From a virus, in the IMG/VR virus record IMGVR_UViG_3300043418_000125, positions 1 through 54,147 of that record: a DNA stretch of 54,147 nt. One strand, 5' to 3'. Shown in pieces: positions 22,266-29,900 of this stretch. The position numbers and the translations under genes were made by a program. Numbering within the stretch: the stretch's first letter is position 1; every line of letters starts with the position of its first letter. The notes below the pieces were generated by a model. The model had not been told where the DNA came from and searched no databases. It was given only the letters and a program-made list of their open reading frames with translations.

Positions 22266-22786
22266 ATCTGTTCTTTCCTGGGCCGACCTGGCCCACGCTT
22301 CGATGTACTGATGGCGTGCATTGCCGCCCCGATATTCTCGCTCGACGGCAAACCCACCACCTGACCCGATTGCCCCATGACCGCCTGCTCCCACACTCGC
22401 GGCCTGCGCGGGTCTAGCAGAGGCACGCCCACCACCTCAGAGCTTCGCGACTCTCGAATGAAGACTGTCTCTGGGTGCCCACACAAACCACGCTGCACCA
22501 TGCTATCGCGATAGCGCTTTGTGCAATCACGACACGGCTCGATGGGTGCATCACCCCTTCCTGTCTGAGCGGACAGACGCGAGGCCACCACGTACTCGCG
22601 CCACTGCTCGTAGGTGAAACACTTTGGCGGCTCGGCTGATGCGACGCCATCTTTAATGGCCTTGCCGAACTCTTCAATGATTGCTCGGCGCTCATGCCTG
22701 TTGCACGCGCCGAAGACTCCTGCTCTGTTGTGGCACGAGAGGTGCCGACACTGCATGGGTGATAGGGTCAAGGTCAGCTTAATCAA
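22262..22786 (-). CDS. Cys-rich protein with a C-terminal AT-hook-like motif
   Basis: A 174-aa protein. The N-terminus has C-x4-C and further Cys-His residues (MQCRHLSCHNRAGVFGACNRHE) that can bind zinc, a second cluster CRDCTKRY lies near residue 95, and the C-terminus ends SKRGPGRPRKEQI, an AT-hook-like GRP core in a basic context. A DNA-binding role in replication or recombination is likely. The gene overlaps the HNH-like gene by 8 bases. Its family is unknown to me. Confidence 0.6.
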   Translation of the reverse strand: MIKLTLTLSPMQCRHLSCHNRAGVFGACNRHERRAIIEEFGKAIKDGVASAEPPKCFTYEQWREYVVASRLSAQTGRGDAPIEPCRDCTKRYRDSMVQRGLCGHPETVFIRESRSSEVVGVPLLDPRRPRVWEQAVMGQSGQVVGLPSSENIGAAMHAISTSKRGPGRPRKEQI

Positions 22787-23114
22787 ACTTCAATCTTTCT
22801 TCGCGGACTGCTTGCAACAGAGTCAGCGCGACGTGTTCAAACTGTGTGCCGTTACGTTCTTCCCATGCGTGGACGTCGTGGTGCAGCTCGTCATGGCAAG
22901 GGCGACACAGCGGGATTACCCACCAGTCAGGCACCTTGGTGCCCATGCCCTTGAACCCTGCACCGTGGGGATGGTGAGGGTCATCTGCCGGAGCATTGCA
23001 ACTCACGCAACGCAGGGACTTCACCCAATTCATGTATCCGCGATTCTCAATGCGCTCGACATAGCCGCGCATCAGCGCATCACGGAACGTCATGTATGGG
23101 GGAATGATCTTCAT
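22779..23114 (-). CDS. HNH-like zinc-binding nuclease (DUF968/Ref-like)
   Basis: A 111-aa protein with C-x2-C (LRCVSCNAP), a DDPHHPHG pair, then WWVIPLCRPCHDELHH. This is the treble-clef HNH layout of DUF968/Ref-type nucleases used in phage recombination. The conserved His-His and the second C-x2-C-H would form the zinc and metal sites. It probably nicks or cuts DNA intermediates with the RuvC-like enzyme encoded two genes downstream. Confidence 0.75.
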   Translation of the reverse strand: MKIIPPYMTFRDALMRGYVERIENRGYMNWVKSLRCVSCNAPADDPHHPHGAGFKGMGTKVPDWWVIPLCRPCHDELHHDVHAWEERNGTQFEHVALTLLQAVREERLKFD

Positions 23115-23416
23115 CAGACGATGCCGCGCTCTTTGAGGATGGACATGCCTGCGTACACGATGGCGCCGAACACTTCTGTCTCGAAGGCTTCACCACTGCG
23201 CAGGCTGGCAGCTTCTTCCAGCTTCTTTGCTGCCTGTCCAGTGGCGAATCCACGCCCGTGCATCTTCACGTAATGCACCCAAGGCTGTTCGAGGAATGGT
23301 GTGACGTTGCCACCGTGGCGTTCGCCCTTACCGTACATGGCCTGCTCGATGGCGCCCAACAGTACGGGTGCGAGTGGGTGGTTCAAGATTTCTTCTTGGC
23401 GTTTTGTCAATTTCAT
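23114..23416 (-). CDS. Conserved phage protein, HGRGFATGQAAKKLEEA pattern
   Basis: A 100-aa protein: KLTKRQEEILNHPLAPVLLG, KGERHGGN, QPWVHYVKMHGRGFATGQAAKKLEEA and a C-terminal GAIVYAGMSILKERG. No enzymatic family is recognised. It lies between a membrane protein gene and the HNH-like gene in the replication operon and shares a base with its neighbour. A DNA metabolism role is inferred from context. Confidence 0.65.
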   Translation of the reverse strand: MKLTKRQEEILNHPLAPVLLGAIEQAMYGKGERHGGNVTPFLEQPWVHYVKMHGRGFATGQAAKKLEEAASLRSGEAFETEVFGAIVYAGMSILKERGIV

Positions 23417-23784
23417 TTAGCTGTCTCCTTTGGTGATAGTGCTTTGTCGAGAATTTCTTGCAGTCGGTTTACTTCGTCGTCATGCAGGTATGTGAGGCCA
23501 GCCGTGCGCAGCCGAAGCACCTGTCGCTCTAGGCGGTCGCACACGTTGTCGTTCACAGTGATGCCGCGCATGGTGTACTCCTTGCGAATCACCTGCTCGG
23601 GCAGTGCGGGCAGTGCGGGCAGTGGTGCAGTCCTCCATTCCACGAACTTCTGGATCGCAAAGCGAACGACTCCGTACACAGAGCCAAGCATCGCCAGCTT
23701 GTAGATCAGGTACCCACACAGCACCCACACAGTCATCGTTGGTAGACCGGCAATGGCCTCGATAAGTAGTTTCAGTTCTTCCAT
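23413..23784 (-). CDS. Membrane-anchored replication-operon protein
   Basis: A 123-aa protein with one or two hydrophobic stretches near the N-terminus (LPTMTVWVLCGYLIYKLAML and GSVYGVVRFAI), followed by a Pro-Ala-Leu repeat (PLPALPALPEQ) and a cytoplasmic coiled-coil-like C-terminus (DNVCDRLERQVLRLRTAG). Start chosen at 23784. It overlaps the next gene by 4 bases. It may anchor replication factors to the membrane; this is inference. Confidence 0.65.
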   Translation of the reverse strand: MEELKLLIEAIAGLPTMTVWVLCGYLIYKLAMLGSVYGVVRFAIQKFVEWRTAPLPALPALPEQVIRKEYTMRGITVNDNVCDRLERQVLRLRTAGLTYLHDDEVNRLQEILDKALSPKETAK

Positions 23785-23785
23785 T

Positions 23786-24127
23786 TCATGCTCCGTATGC
23801 GCGACGCTCTTGTCGCTGGTTGGCTTGGCTGGTCTGCCATACGGCAACACCGAGCTTCGCAATCTCAAGGTGCCAGCGCAGGCGCTCGCTCTCCTCTGTT
23901 GCCACCTTCAATCCTTGCAGCAGTGCGATGTACTCTGGGTGTGAGCGAGCCTCTCGTTCTTGTGCTGCGGCAGTCTTGTGCCCATCAACCTCAGCGCCCT
24001 TCATCAGAATCGCGAGCTTGCTCTTCTTCATCTCTTCCAAATAGTTTCGCTCGGCATACGCCTTTGAGTATTGGACAGACGTTTCGCGCAGCTCTGCCAA
24101 TCTCACTTCTGTTTTGTCGTTCATCAT
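23786..24127 (-). CDS. Coiled-coil replication-operon protein
   Basis: A 113-aa helical protein (EVRLAELRETSVQYSKAYAE, then LEEMKKSKLAILMKGAEVDG and a long C-terminal helix). Similar helical proteins occur in phage replication operons, often near single-strand binding or annealing proteins, but the role is unknown. It begins with two Met codons; either could be used. Confidence 0.65.
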   Translation of the reverse strand: MMNDKTEVRLAELRETSVQYSKAYAERNYLEEMKKSKLAILMKGAEVDGHKTAAAQEREARSHPEYIALLQGLKVATEESERLRWHLEIAKLGVAVWQTSQANQRQERRAYGA

Positions 24128-24381
24128 CGCCCCCTCTTTAAATTCACTGACCTCGATGGGTAGTAGTTGTCTGGCACCGTGAACACCTTGTCAGGGTCAG
24201 GCTCTTCTTTCTTTCCTACCTCGTGACCAGTCACGAAGTCCTTCGCGTACAGCAGCTTGCAATCAGGGAACGTCTTGCGGAACTCGTCCATCATTGCTGC
24301 CACGTTGGGCATGAGCTGCCGGTTGCGTTCGGCCTGCTCACGCCGCATCCTGTCGCGTGCGTCGATTGCTTCTTCACTCAA
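24124..24381 (-). CDS. Small protein, replication operon (85 aa)
   Basis: A polar protein: MSEEAIDARDRMRREQAERN, FRKTFPDCKLLYAKDFVTGHEVG, then a VPDNYYPSRSVNLKRGR tail. Four-base overlaps with both neighbours suggest coupled translation. No domain recognised. Confidence 0.62.
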   Translation of the reverse strand: MSEEAIDARDRMRREQAERNRQLMPNVAAMMDEFRKTFPDCKLLYAKDFVTGHEVGKKEEPDPDKVFTVPDNYYPSRSVNLKRGR

Positions 24382-24944
24382 AATGGAATCTCCGAAGTCT
24401 TCTTAGTGCTGAATGCTGCGTTCATTGCCGCTGCGGCCTGGCCAAGTTTGATGTCCCTGGTTGGGTGCAGCTTCTTAATCTGTTCGCAAACCTGTTCAAG
24501 CTCAACGCCGGTGCGGATGACGCCGTGGTCATTCAAGAAGTCCGCCGCCTGCTCGAGTGCGAACCTGCGGATGACGCGCTCGGTCTCCACGTTGGTGGCG
24601 TAGGTCTTGTTATTGTTCGTCGCCATCTCAAGGTCGAACGACAACTGCTTGACTGCCTCTTTGTATTTGGCAAGCTCACGCTCCAACTCTGCAATACGTG
24701 GGTCGCCGGTTCGCTCTTCGCCAATCAACGTGTCAACAGTTCGCCGAATGTCCTGTGCAATCAGGTGCGGGTATTCAATCCATACCTGCGGAGCCACACG
24801 ATGCGATGCTGACTTGCCGTTCTTGCGCACGTTGATGACGTAATCCATCGTTGCAAAGTTCTGCACTACTTCGATGCCAACGCCTCGCGCACTCTCGATA
24901 CGCACTGCTGCGTCAATAATTTTTTGATCTATCGTTGCGCTCAT
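24378..24944 (-). CDS. Coiled-coil protein after the helicase
   Basis: A 188-aa protein starting MSATIDQKIIDAAVRIESARG. It has an N-terminal alpha/beta region, a long coiled coil around IAELERELAKYKEAVKQLSFDLEMA (residues ~85-110) and a C-terminal helical region ending KKTSEIPF. The start at 24944 overlaps the helicase stop by 4 bases, so a helicase-partner role such as loader or clamp is possible but unproven. No ATPase motif is present. Confidence 0.62.
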   Translation of the reverse strand: MSATIDQKIIDAAVRIESARGVGIEVVQNFATMDYVINVRKNGKSASHRVAPQVWIEYPHLIAQDIRRTVDTLIGEERTGDPRIAELERELAKYKEAVKQLSFDLEMATNNNKTYATNVETERVIRRFALEQAADFLNDHGVIRTGVELEQVCEQIKKLHPTRDIKLGQAAAAMNAAFSTKKTSEIPF

Positions 24945-25894
24945 ATCGCTTCCCCTTCTGGTGCTGTGTAACGGGAGTAGTCGTAGAGCATCGGACGTGC
25001 TGGATGTTCTGAGTACGAGACCGCACCCTGCACGTAATACAACCCAACTCGGCCTTCCCAATCTCCGTGTCGATTCTTGTCGCAAACCAGAATGGCGTCA
25101 GGGATTGACTCGTCAACCTCCTTGCCCTTCTGTTTGTCCTGTTCCTTGCGTTTGTTGCGCCAGACTGTGAACGACTGGTCAACCTGGTCAACGATTGCGC
25201 CGCTGCCCTTGGCGTCCATCTTTCCTGGCACCTGGTTCTCGTCAGCCAGCTTGCGGCTGTGATGAATGATGTGGACGTGGACGTTGTAGTCCTGCGCAAA
25301 GGCACAGACTGAATCGACAAAGTTCTTCTGTCCGTTGTAGTCATCCTCGCCCTTGACCACCTTCATCAGTGAGTCAACAACGAAGTGCTGCAAGCCGAAC
25401 TTGTTCACGGCATAGCGCATGATGGCCAGCAAGTGATCTGGGTCTGTGTGACCCATCTTGTCGTACAGCCACAGCTTGCCGGTCGCATGGCTGATGACGC
25501 TATCAACAAAGCCTTCGCTCGGGTGTGCGCTCGCCGCTGCCTGCTTACACATGCGTGCGAGTGTGGCCTTGGGTTTCATTTCAAACGAGGCGATGCAAAC
25601 CTTCTGGCCTTGATGCAGGAAGTCGAGCATCACGTGGCTGGTCAACAGACTCTTGCCGTGTCCGTTCACACCCATCCACAGGCTCACCTCACCTGGGCGG
25701 AAGCGGATGTGGTCGAAGGTCTTCTGCCACGGCAGGGTTGCACCACGCAGGGTGTCGCCACCAGCAAGGTAGGCCACCACGTCGTCACGGTAGGCGAGCG
25801 GTGCCACCAGTTTGTCAACGTCATGTGGCTCGGCTGCGTACTGCGCGAAGTCGTAGCTGTCGGCAGAGAAAATCAAGTCGTCGGCATTACTCAT
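24941..25894 (-). CDS. Replicative DNA helicase, DnaB/Twinkle-like
   Basis: A 317-aa RecA-fold helicase. Walker A is GVNGHGKS (residues 75-82), a Walker B-like Asp is D174 in HFVVDSLMK, and a VHIIHHSRK segment (~207-215) corresponds to the H/Q sensor motif of DnaB-type enzymes. It lacks the long N-terminal domain of bacterial DnaB, so it resembles small phage helicases. It would unwind DNA at the fork. It overlaps the upstream gene by 8 bases and lies two genes from the initiator. Confidence 0.87.
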   Translation of the reverse strand: MSNADDLIFSADSYDFAQYAAEPHDVDKLVAPLAYRDDVVAYLAGGDTLRGATLPWQKTFDHIRFRPGEVSLWMGVNGHGKSLLTSHVMLDFLHQGQKVCIASFEMKPKATLARMCKQAAASAHPSEGFVDSVISHATGKLWLYDKMGHTDPDHLLAIMRYAVNKFGLQHFVVDSLMKVVKGEDDYNGQKNFVDSVCAFAQDYNVHVHIIHHSRKLADENQVPGKMDAKGSGAIVDQVDQSFTVWRNKRKEQDKQKGKEVDESIPDAILVCDKNRHGDWEGRVGLYYVQGAVSYSEHPARPMLYDYSRYTAPEGEAI

Positions 25895-26357
25895 GGCGCT
25901 TCACCCCCTTGAATGCAACTCGGTCGAAGCGGCTCATGGGAGACAGGTCGAATGTCTCAGGCTGATTCCCGATGCCAAGCTCAGGGATGCCGAGGTACCC
26001 GCTGTGCCATGTGAGCTGGAGGCCATGCTGTTTGATGACGTCCCACATCCACAGGTAGCCGATGGTGGGCGTGAATGGCTTGACGTAGCCGCCATTGGGG
26101 GCTTGGCGAACGACGGCCTTGCTGACCTCGCTCACGCGCTGGTGCGGCACCTTGTCGTGGTACACAAGGCAGACACTCAGGTCTCGCACCCATCGCCAGT
26201 CGAAGGTGCTGATGCGGTCGGCAGGGTCGAGCAGGACTTGGAAGTTCCCGTCAACCAGTGGGCCAACGAGGCTGACGAACACAATCTCGTTCGGGCGCTT
26301 GCCCTGCATCCGCATGTCCCAAATCTCTTGGGCGCCGTATGGCAGTGTCGGGTTCAT
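25887..26357 (-). CDS. Protein between initiator and helicase, unknown function
   Basis: A 156-aa protein starting MNPTLPYGAQEIWDMRMQGK. It has alternating strands (EIVFVSLVGPLVDGNFQVLLDP, then WVRDLSVCLVYHD) and TIGYLWMWDVIKQ. Its ATGA overlap with the initiator and its overlap with the helicase start suggest a function at the initiation step, for example helicase loading. No AAA+ or other motif supports that directly, so function remains open. Confidence 0.6.
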   Translation of the reverse strand: MNPTLPYGAQEIWDMRMQGKRPNEIVFVSLVGPLVDGNFQVLLDPADRISTFDWRWVRDLSVCLVYHDKVPHQRVSEVSKAVVRQAPNGGYVKPFTPTIGYLWMWDVIKQHGLQLTWHSGYLGIPELGIGNQPETFDLSPMSRFDRVAFKGVKRHE

Positions 26358-27052
26358 AGCAGACCCCCGAAGTGGTCTTCTGCTTGGGCGCCGCCATCAC
26401 CTGTCTCGTCTGTCCAGCGTTGCTGGTTCAGCCAGGTGCTTGGGTACTGGATGAACTGTCCGTCATCCTTCGTCCACTCACGGGATTGCTTGGCACGTTG
26501 CAGTCCGGCCATGATGGCCTGCATCAACGCCTCGTCTGGCGCGATACGCAGCCATGCCTTCAACGCCTCTGGCTTTGCTACCTTCTTGGGGTAAGCAGCC
26601 CAGAAAATATCGAAGCCCTCGTCCGCGACCTTAGCCTTTGGCTTAGGTTGGTTCTTGGTTCTTGGTTCTTGGTTCTTGGTTGGGATACGATCCGCATCTG
26701 ATTTCGTATCTGAAACCACATCTGATTTCGTATCTGATTTCGCAGCCCAACGTGATCTGTTGGCGTTACGAGCCGAGTCTGATTTCGCAGCGTACTTGGA
26801 CAGCTCCAAGTCGCAGCGCTCATTGCGCCAGCCGTCAGGCGTCAGCACAAAAAACTCCTTGAGGACGGCCTCGACCTCTGCCGTTTGATCGCGCATGGCA
26901 ATCAGACGGGCGACCTGGCCAACGTCAGCGGGGAATGGGGATTCTTCTGTGTAGTACGCATCGAGCAACCGGCGATAAGCCAAGTCCTCGAGCAGAGACA
27001 GGTGTCGGGTCTTCGTCAGGTAATCCCTGACATGAAACGGGTAGTGGTACAT
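26354..27052 (-). CDS. Replication initiator-like protein (DUF1376)
   Basis: A 232-aa protein starting MYHYPFHVRDYLTKTRHLSL, the DUF1376 signature of lambda-O-like replication proteins. A polar linker (residues ~95-140) carries a four-residue repeat (KSDT, KSDV, VSDT, KSDA) and a TKNQEPR repeat; the DNA of this linker is a string of iterons and heptamers. The C-terminal part has FDIFWAAYPKKVAKPEALKAW and the STWLNQQRW motif common in phage initiators. I chose 27052 because earlier starts give an unusual extension through the promoter. Lambda O also carries its own origin inside its gene. It presumably binds the iterons and recruits the helicase. Confidence 0.8.
   Translation of the reverse strand: MYHYPFHVRDYLTKTRHLSLLEDLAYRRLLDAYYTEESPFPADVGQVARLIAMRDQTAEVEAVLKEFFVLTPDGWRNERCDLELSKYAAKSDSARNANRSRWAAKSDTKSDVVSDTKSDADRIPTKNQEPRTKNQPKPKAKVADEGFDIFWAAYPKKVAKPEALKAWLRIAPDEALMQAIMAGLQRAKQSREWTKDDGQFIQYPSTWLNQQRWTDETGDGGAQAEDHFGGLL
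26648..26743. repeat. Origin-like iterons and heptamers inside the initiator gene
   Basis: Bases 26648-26682 are five tandem heptamers (TTGGTTC four times, then TTGGTTG). Bases 26696-26743 are four exact-period 12-bp iterons: ATCTGATTTCGT, ATCTGAAACCAC, ATCTGATTTCGT, ATCTGATTTCGC. A degenerate further copy lies near 26776-26788. The layout copies the non-coding cluster at 11092-11250. It resembles lambda, where the origin lies inside gene O. Confidence 0.85.
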
Positions 27053-27185
27053 CAATGCCTTTCGCGCCTTTCCTCTAAAACCCCGAAGGGGCCGGAAGGG
27101 GGCTACGAAAGGACTCGAAAGCTCGCCCCCGTTCAGTTCTCGGAGCGACCAAGAACCTATCCGGCAATCGCAAGTGTCCTTGTTT

Positions 27186-27232
27186 CTTGTCACATAGTCA
27201 ATAGCATATCCTTGTACTCTTGTCGGGTATTG
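27186..27232 (-). promoter_or_regulatory. Promoter/operator of the leftward replication operon
   Basis: On the minus strand, in order: CAATACCCGACAA (27232-27220), TTGACT as -35 (27201-27196), then GTGACAAG (27193-27186). The -10 at ~27178-27173 (GACACT) is weak. The same 13-mer and TTGAC-N3-GTGACAAG occur at the rightward early promoter. Two further ACAAGG half-sites flank the element. This suggests repression by CI. Confidence 0.65.
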
Positions 27233-27249
27233 CAGGGGTTCGTATTGGA

Positions 27250-27278
27250 TTGACTAGAAAACAAGGCTCTTGTAGTCT
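27250..27278 (+). promoter_or_regulatory. Promoter of the CI repressor gene with a palindromic operator
   Basis: TTGACT (27250-27255), a 17-base spacer and TAGTCT (27273-27278). The palindrome ACAAG-GCT-CTTGT (27261-27273) fills the spacer, so CI could autoregulate its own transcription. Confidence 0.6.
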
Positions 27279-27311
27279 TCGGCTGCACACCACAAGGCAA
27301 AGGTCTTTTCA

Positions 27312-27953
27312 ATGGCAGAACTAGGACACAGAATTAAACAAGTGCTTGCGGAGAAGGGTCTCACGCAGGCCCAACTGGCGAGGCTTGTCGGTGTCAAACA
27401 GCAGACCATCAGCTACATCTGTGCGCCGGATAGCCCCGCCTCCACTTCGCGGTACGCCAACAAAATTGCTGAGGTGCTTGGCGTCAACCCGTCTTGGTTG
27501 CAAGACGGTCAGGGGGACAGGCATGAACCAACGGTGAGGATTGAACTTGAGGGAGTTGAGCTATCAGTCAGACGGGTGGCATTCCTACGGCACGAGGACG
27601 TCATCCCATTCGTGAATGGCCAAGAGATCAAAGGAAAGAAAATGGGTTTGATGACAGACGCAGACGTCAGCGGGTTGTCGTTTGCGATTGAGATTGAAGG
27701 CGACAGCATGAGGCCGCTGTTCCGTCCAGGTGATCGTGTCGTGATTGATGCCAACATCAAGCCGGAGCCTGGCGACTTCGTGGTCGCCCAGTCTGACGGC
27801 GCCTTGACGTTCAGGAAATTCCGATCCCGAGGTGATACCCAGTTCGAGCTGGTACCCCTTAATGACGACTGGCCGGTGATTCGCTCTGAGTCAACACTTG
27901 TCAAGGTCATTGGAGTCATGGCTGAACACCGCAGCTACCGACGAAAGACATAA
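27312..27953 (+). CDS. cI: CI-type repressor, HTH plus S24 LexA-like domain
   Basis: A 213-aa protein. The N-terminus (residues ~5-60) is an HTH_3 domain with LTQAQLARLVGVKQQTISYI. The C-terminus is a LexA/CI-type serine peptidase: Ser132 in EGDSMRPLF and Lys169 in TFRKF as the dyad. DNA damage would trigger RecA-assisted self-cleavage; no obvious Ala-Gly cleavage site is visible before Ser132, so the cleavage site is uncertain. It is transcribed away from the replication operon and followed by a perfect terminator. It should hold the lysogenic state. Confidence 0.9.
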   Translation: MAELGHRIKQVLAEKGLTQAQLARLVGVKQQTISYICAPDSPASTSRYANKIAEVLGVNPSWLQDGQGDRHEPTVRIELEGVELSVRRVAFLRHEDVIPFVNGQEIKGKKMGLMTDADVSGLSFAIEIEGDSMRPLFRPGDRVVIDANIKPEPGDFVVAQSDGALTFRKFRSRGDTQFELVPLNDDWPVIRSESTLVKVIGVMAEHRSYRRKT

Positions 27954-27975
27954 ACCACATTGACTTAGGTCAACT

Positions 27976-28001
27976 AAGCCCTGCTTTGTCAGGGCTTTTT
28001 T
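27976..28001 (+). terminator. Rho-independent terminator after cI
   Basis: AAGCCCTG (27976-27983) and CAGGGCTT (27990-27997) form a perfect 8-bp stem around a 6-base loop, followed by a T-run to 28001. It isolates cI from the recombination operon. Confidence 0.92.
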
Positions 28002-28108
28002 GTGTCCTGCGCTACAACAAACGAACAAGTTCGTAGTAGTTCTGCTTGTTTTATCCATGCAAACCCTCACAAACCCCTGCGTTTTAGTAGGACATTAAAC
28101 AAGGACGC

Positions 28109-28137
28109 TTTACAAGACACAAAGACCATCAGATAAT
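28109..28137 (+). promoter_or_regulatory. Strong sigma-70-like promoter of the recombination operon
   Basis: TTTACA (28109-28114), a 17-base spacer and GATAAT (28132-28137). AAACAAGGACGCTT just upstream resembles AAACAAGGACACTT at the leftward operator, so CI may control this promoter too. A CGAAC-AA-GTTCG element lies upstream at 28022-28033. Confidence 0.7.
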
Positions 28138-28179
28138 CTTGTCCGTGCAGTCGAATGGTTTGACTGCCGGAGACACCAA

Positions 28180-28821
28180 ATGACCACAACCACCCCTGAT
28201 ACGGCGACAAGTGCGCCTGTGAATTTTTCTGTTCTTCGCAAGGTCAACGTCAATGACCACATCAAGAAGAAGAACAATCTCTCCTACCTGTCCTGGGCCT
28301 ATGCCGTAGACGAGCTGTTGCAGCTCGACCCCTCTGCAACTTGGGAGTACCGCTTCGGCAAGCAGCCAGTGGTCACAGCAATGGACACCACGGTGTTCCT
28401 CGACGTTCCCTACGTCCGCATCGGCGACACCGCAATGGTGTTCTGCACGGTCAATGCCTTCGGCGTGTCGCGCACTGCGCAACTGCCGGTCATGGATCAC
28501 CGCAATAAGCCCATCCCCAACCCCGATTCATTCCAGCTCAACAACGCCATGCAGCGTTGCTTGGTCAAGGCCATCGCGCTGCACGGTCTGGGTCTCTACA
28601 TCTACGAGGGCGAGGACATCCCCGAGGAAGACAAAGAGCCACCCAAACCCAAGCTCACCGCCGAACAGATTGCCGCCGCCAAGAAGTCACTGGCCGATTG
28701 CAAAACGATTGACGCCCTGCGCGACACGTTCAACGCCTTCGATGAAGTGACCCGCGACATCACCAAGGAGTACGCGCTCTCGCTGCGCAAGAAGCTCGAA
28801 GCTGCCGCGAAAGCTGCGTGA
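28180..28821 (+). CDS. Single-strand annealing protein, DUF1071/Sak3-like
   Basis: A 213-aa protein with KKKNNLSYLSWAYAVDELLQ (residues ~29-48), the signature of the DUF1071/Sak3 annealing family, then TVFLDVPYVRIGDTAMVFCTV and a FQLNNAMQRCLVKAIALHGLGLYIYEGED segment. The C-terminal ~60 residues are a helical tail. It would anneal complementary single strands with the YqaJ exonuclease encoded next. The gene shares one base with the exonuclease start (TGATG). Confidence 0.82.
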   Translation: MTTTTPDTATSAPVNFSVLRKVNVNDHIKKKNNLSYLSWAYAVDELLQLDPSATWEYRFGKQPVVTAMDTTVFLDVPYVRIGDTAMVFCTVNAFGVSRTAQLPVMDHRNKPIPNPDSFQLNNAMQRCLVKAIALHGLGLYIYEGEDIPEEDKEPPKPKLTAEQIAAAKKSLADCKTIDALRDTFNAFDEVTRDITKEYALSLRKKLEAAAKAA

Positions 28822-29450
28822 TGCAGAACATCGAGCAACGCACCGAGGCTTGGTTCAAAGCCCGTGAGGGGAAGCTGACGGCTTCTTCTTTCGCTGCCGC
28901 TGCTGGCCTTGGGCCAGGTTCACGCCAACAGGCGTGGCGCCGACTGATGGGACTCGAAGAGTTCTACGAAAACGAAGCAATGAATTGGGGAACAGAGAAT
29001 GAACCGAATGCGCTGGCGGCATACAGCACGCACTTTCTGGCGGAAGGTGACTCTTCAAATCTGGTGGGCTTTGTTCAGCACAAGGATTTGGCTTGGCTTG
29101 GTTGTTCACCCGATCTTCTTATCGGGAATAAGGGCTTGGGTGAAATCAAATGTCCGGCATCGAAAGTCATCTACCCCGATGTCCCGATTTATTACATGGC
29201 GCAAATGCAGGGCCAGATGGAAATCACAGACCGCGACTGGTGTGACTTCATCGTCTGGACGCCCGACGCCATAAGCGTTCGCCGAGTTCAACGCTGCCCC
29301 GAATACTGGCAGTGGCTCTACGAAAAGCTCGCTGAGTTTTGGATGTACGTCGAAGCGCAACTCGAACCGCCCCGTGCGAAACGCGAGAAGCCGCCGGAGA
29401 CCATCCACCTCATCGGCAGAGAAACTGTCATTCAACTTAACCAACTCTGA
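28821..29450 (+). CDS. YqaJ-type recombination exonuclease
   Basis: A 210-aa protein of the lambda-exonuclease/YqaJ family. It begins QNIEQRTEAWFKAREGKLTAS, with GTENEPNAL (metal-binding Glu), CSPDLLIGNKGLGEIKCPAS (Asp and E-x-K catalytic core) and a YYMAQMQGQMEIT segment. It would resect double-strand ends to give substrate for the annealing protein. I prefer the ATG at 28821 over a GTG three bases earlier because it overlaps the upstream TGA. Confidence 0.87.
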   Translation: MQNIEQRTEAWFKAREGKLTASSFAAAAGLGPGSRQQAWRRLMGLEEFYENEAMNWGTENEPNALAAYSTHFLAEGDSSNLVGFVQHKDLAWLGCSPDLLIGNKGLGEIKCPASKVIYPDVPIYYMAQMQGQMEITDRDWCDFIVWTPDAISVRRVQRCPEYWQWLYEKLAEFWMYVEAQLEPPRAKREKPPETIHLIGRETVIQLNQL

Positions 29451-29461
29451 AAGGGAATCAC

Positions 29462-29899
29462 ATGACACATCAAACAGGCGTATTCCGCATTGGCAAAGAC
29501 GCCGAGCTACGCACCGCAGGCAACACCTCGGTCATCAATCTGGCGCTGGCCAGCAACTACGGAAAGAAGGGTGACGACGGCAAGAAGCCAACACAATGGA
29601 TTGACGCCGCGCTGTGGGGCAAACGCGCCGAGGCGCTCGAGCAGTACCTCGTTAAAGGTCAACAGGTGTACTGCGTCCTGAAAGACGTTCACATCGAGAC
29701 CTACGAGAAGCGCGACAGCGGTACCGCATCCAAGCTGGTTGCCGAAATCCTCGACATTGAACTCGTGGGCAGTAGCGGTCAGTCCGGTGAGCGCAACGAG
29801 CGTCCTCGTGCAGAGCCTCGCCGCGAAGAACGCCCTCGCCAGCAAGCGCCGCAGCGCAGCTCGAGCTTCGATGACATGGATGACGACATCCCGTTCTGA
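29462..29899 (+). CDS. ssb: Single-stranded DNA-binding protein
   Basis: A 145-aa OB-fold protein with VFRIGKDAELRTAGNTSVINLALASN, WIDAALWGKRAEAL and a strand-rich core, then an Arg/Pro/Glu-rich disordered linker and the acidic tip DDMDDDIPF that docks SSB-partner proteins. It protects single strands in replication and in recombination by the neighbouring pair. It follows the exonuclease gene by 11 bases. GAAAGGGAATC precedes the ATG. Confidence 0.93.
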   Translation: MTHQTGVFRIGKDAELRTAGNTSVINLALASNYGKKGDDGKKPTQWIDAALWGKRAEALEQYLVKGQQVYCVLKDVHIETYEKRDSGTASKLVAEILDIELVGSSGQSGERNERPRAEPRREERPRQQAPQRSSSFDDMDDDIPF

Positions 29900-29900
29900 C

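Noticed and set aside
27053-27193. N-terminal extension of the initiator gene
   Set aside because: The added 47 residues run through the promoter region and are unlike the family, whose usual start is MYHYPFH.
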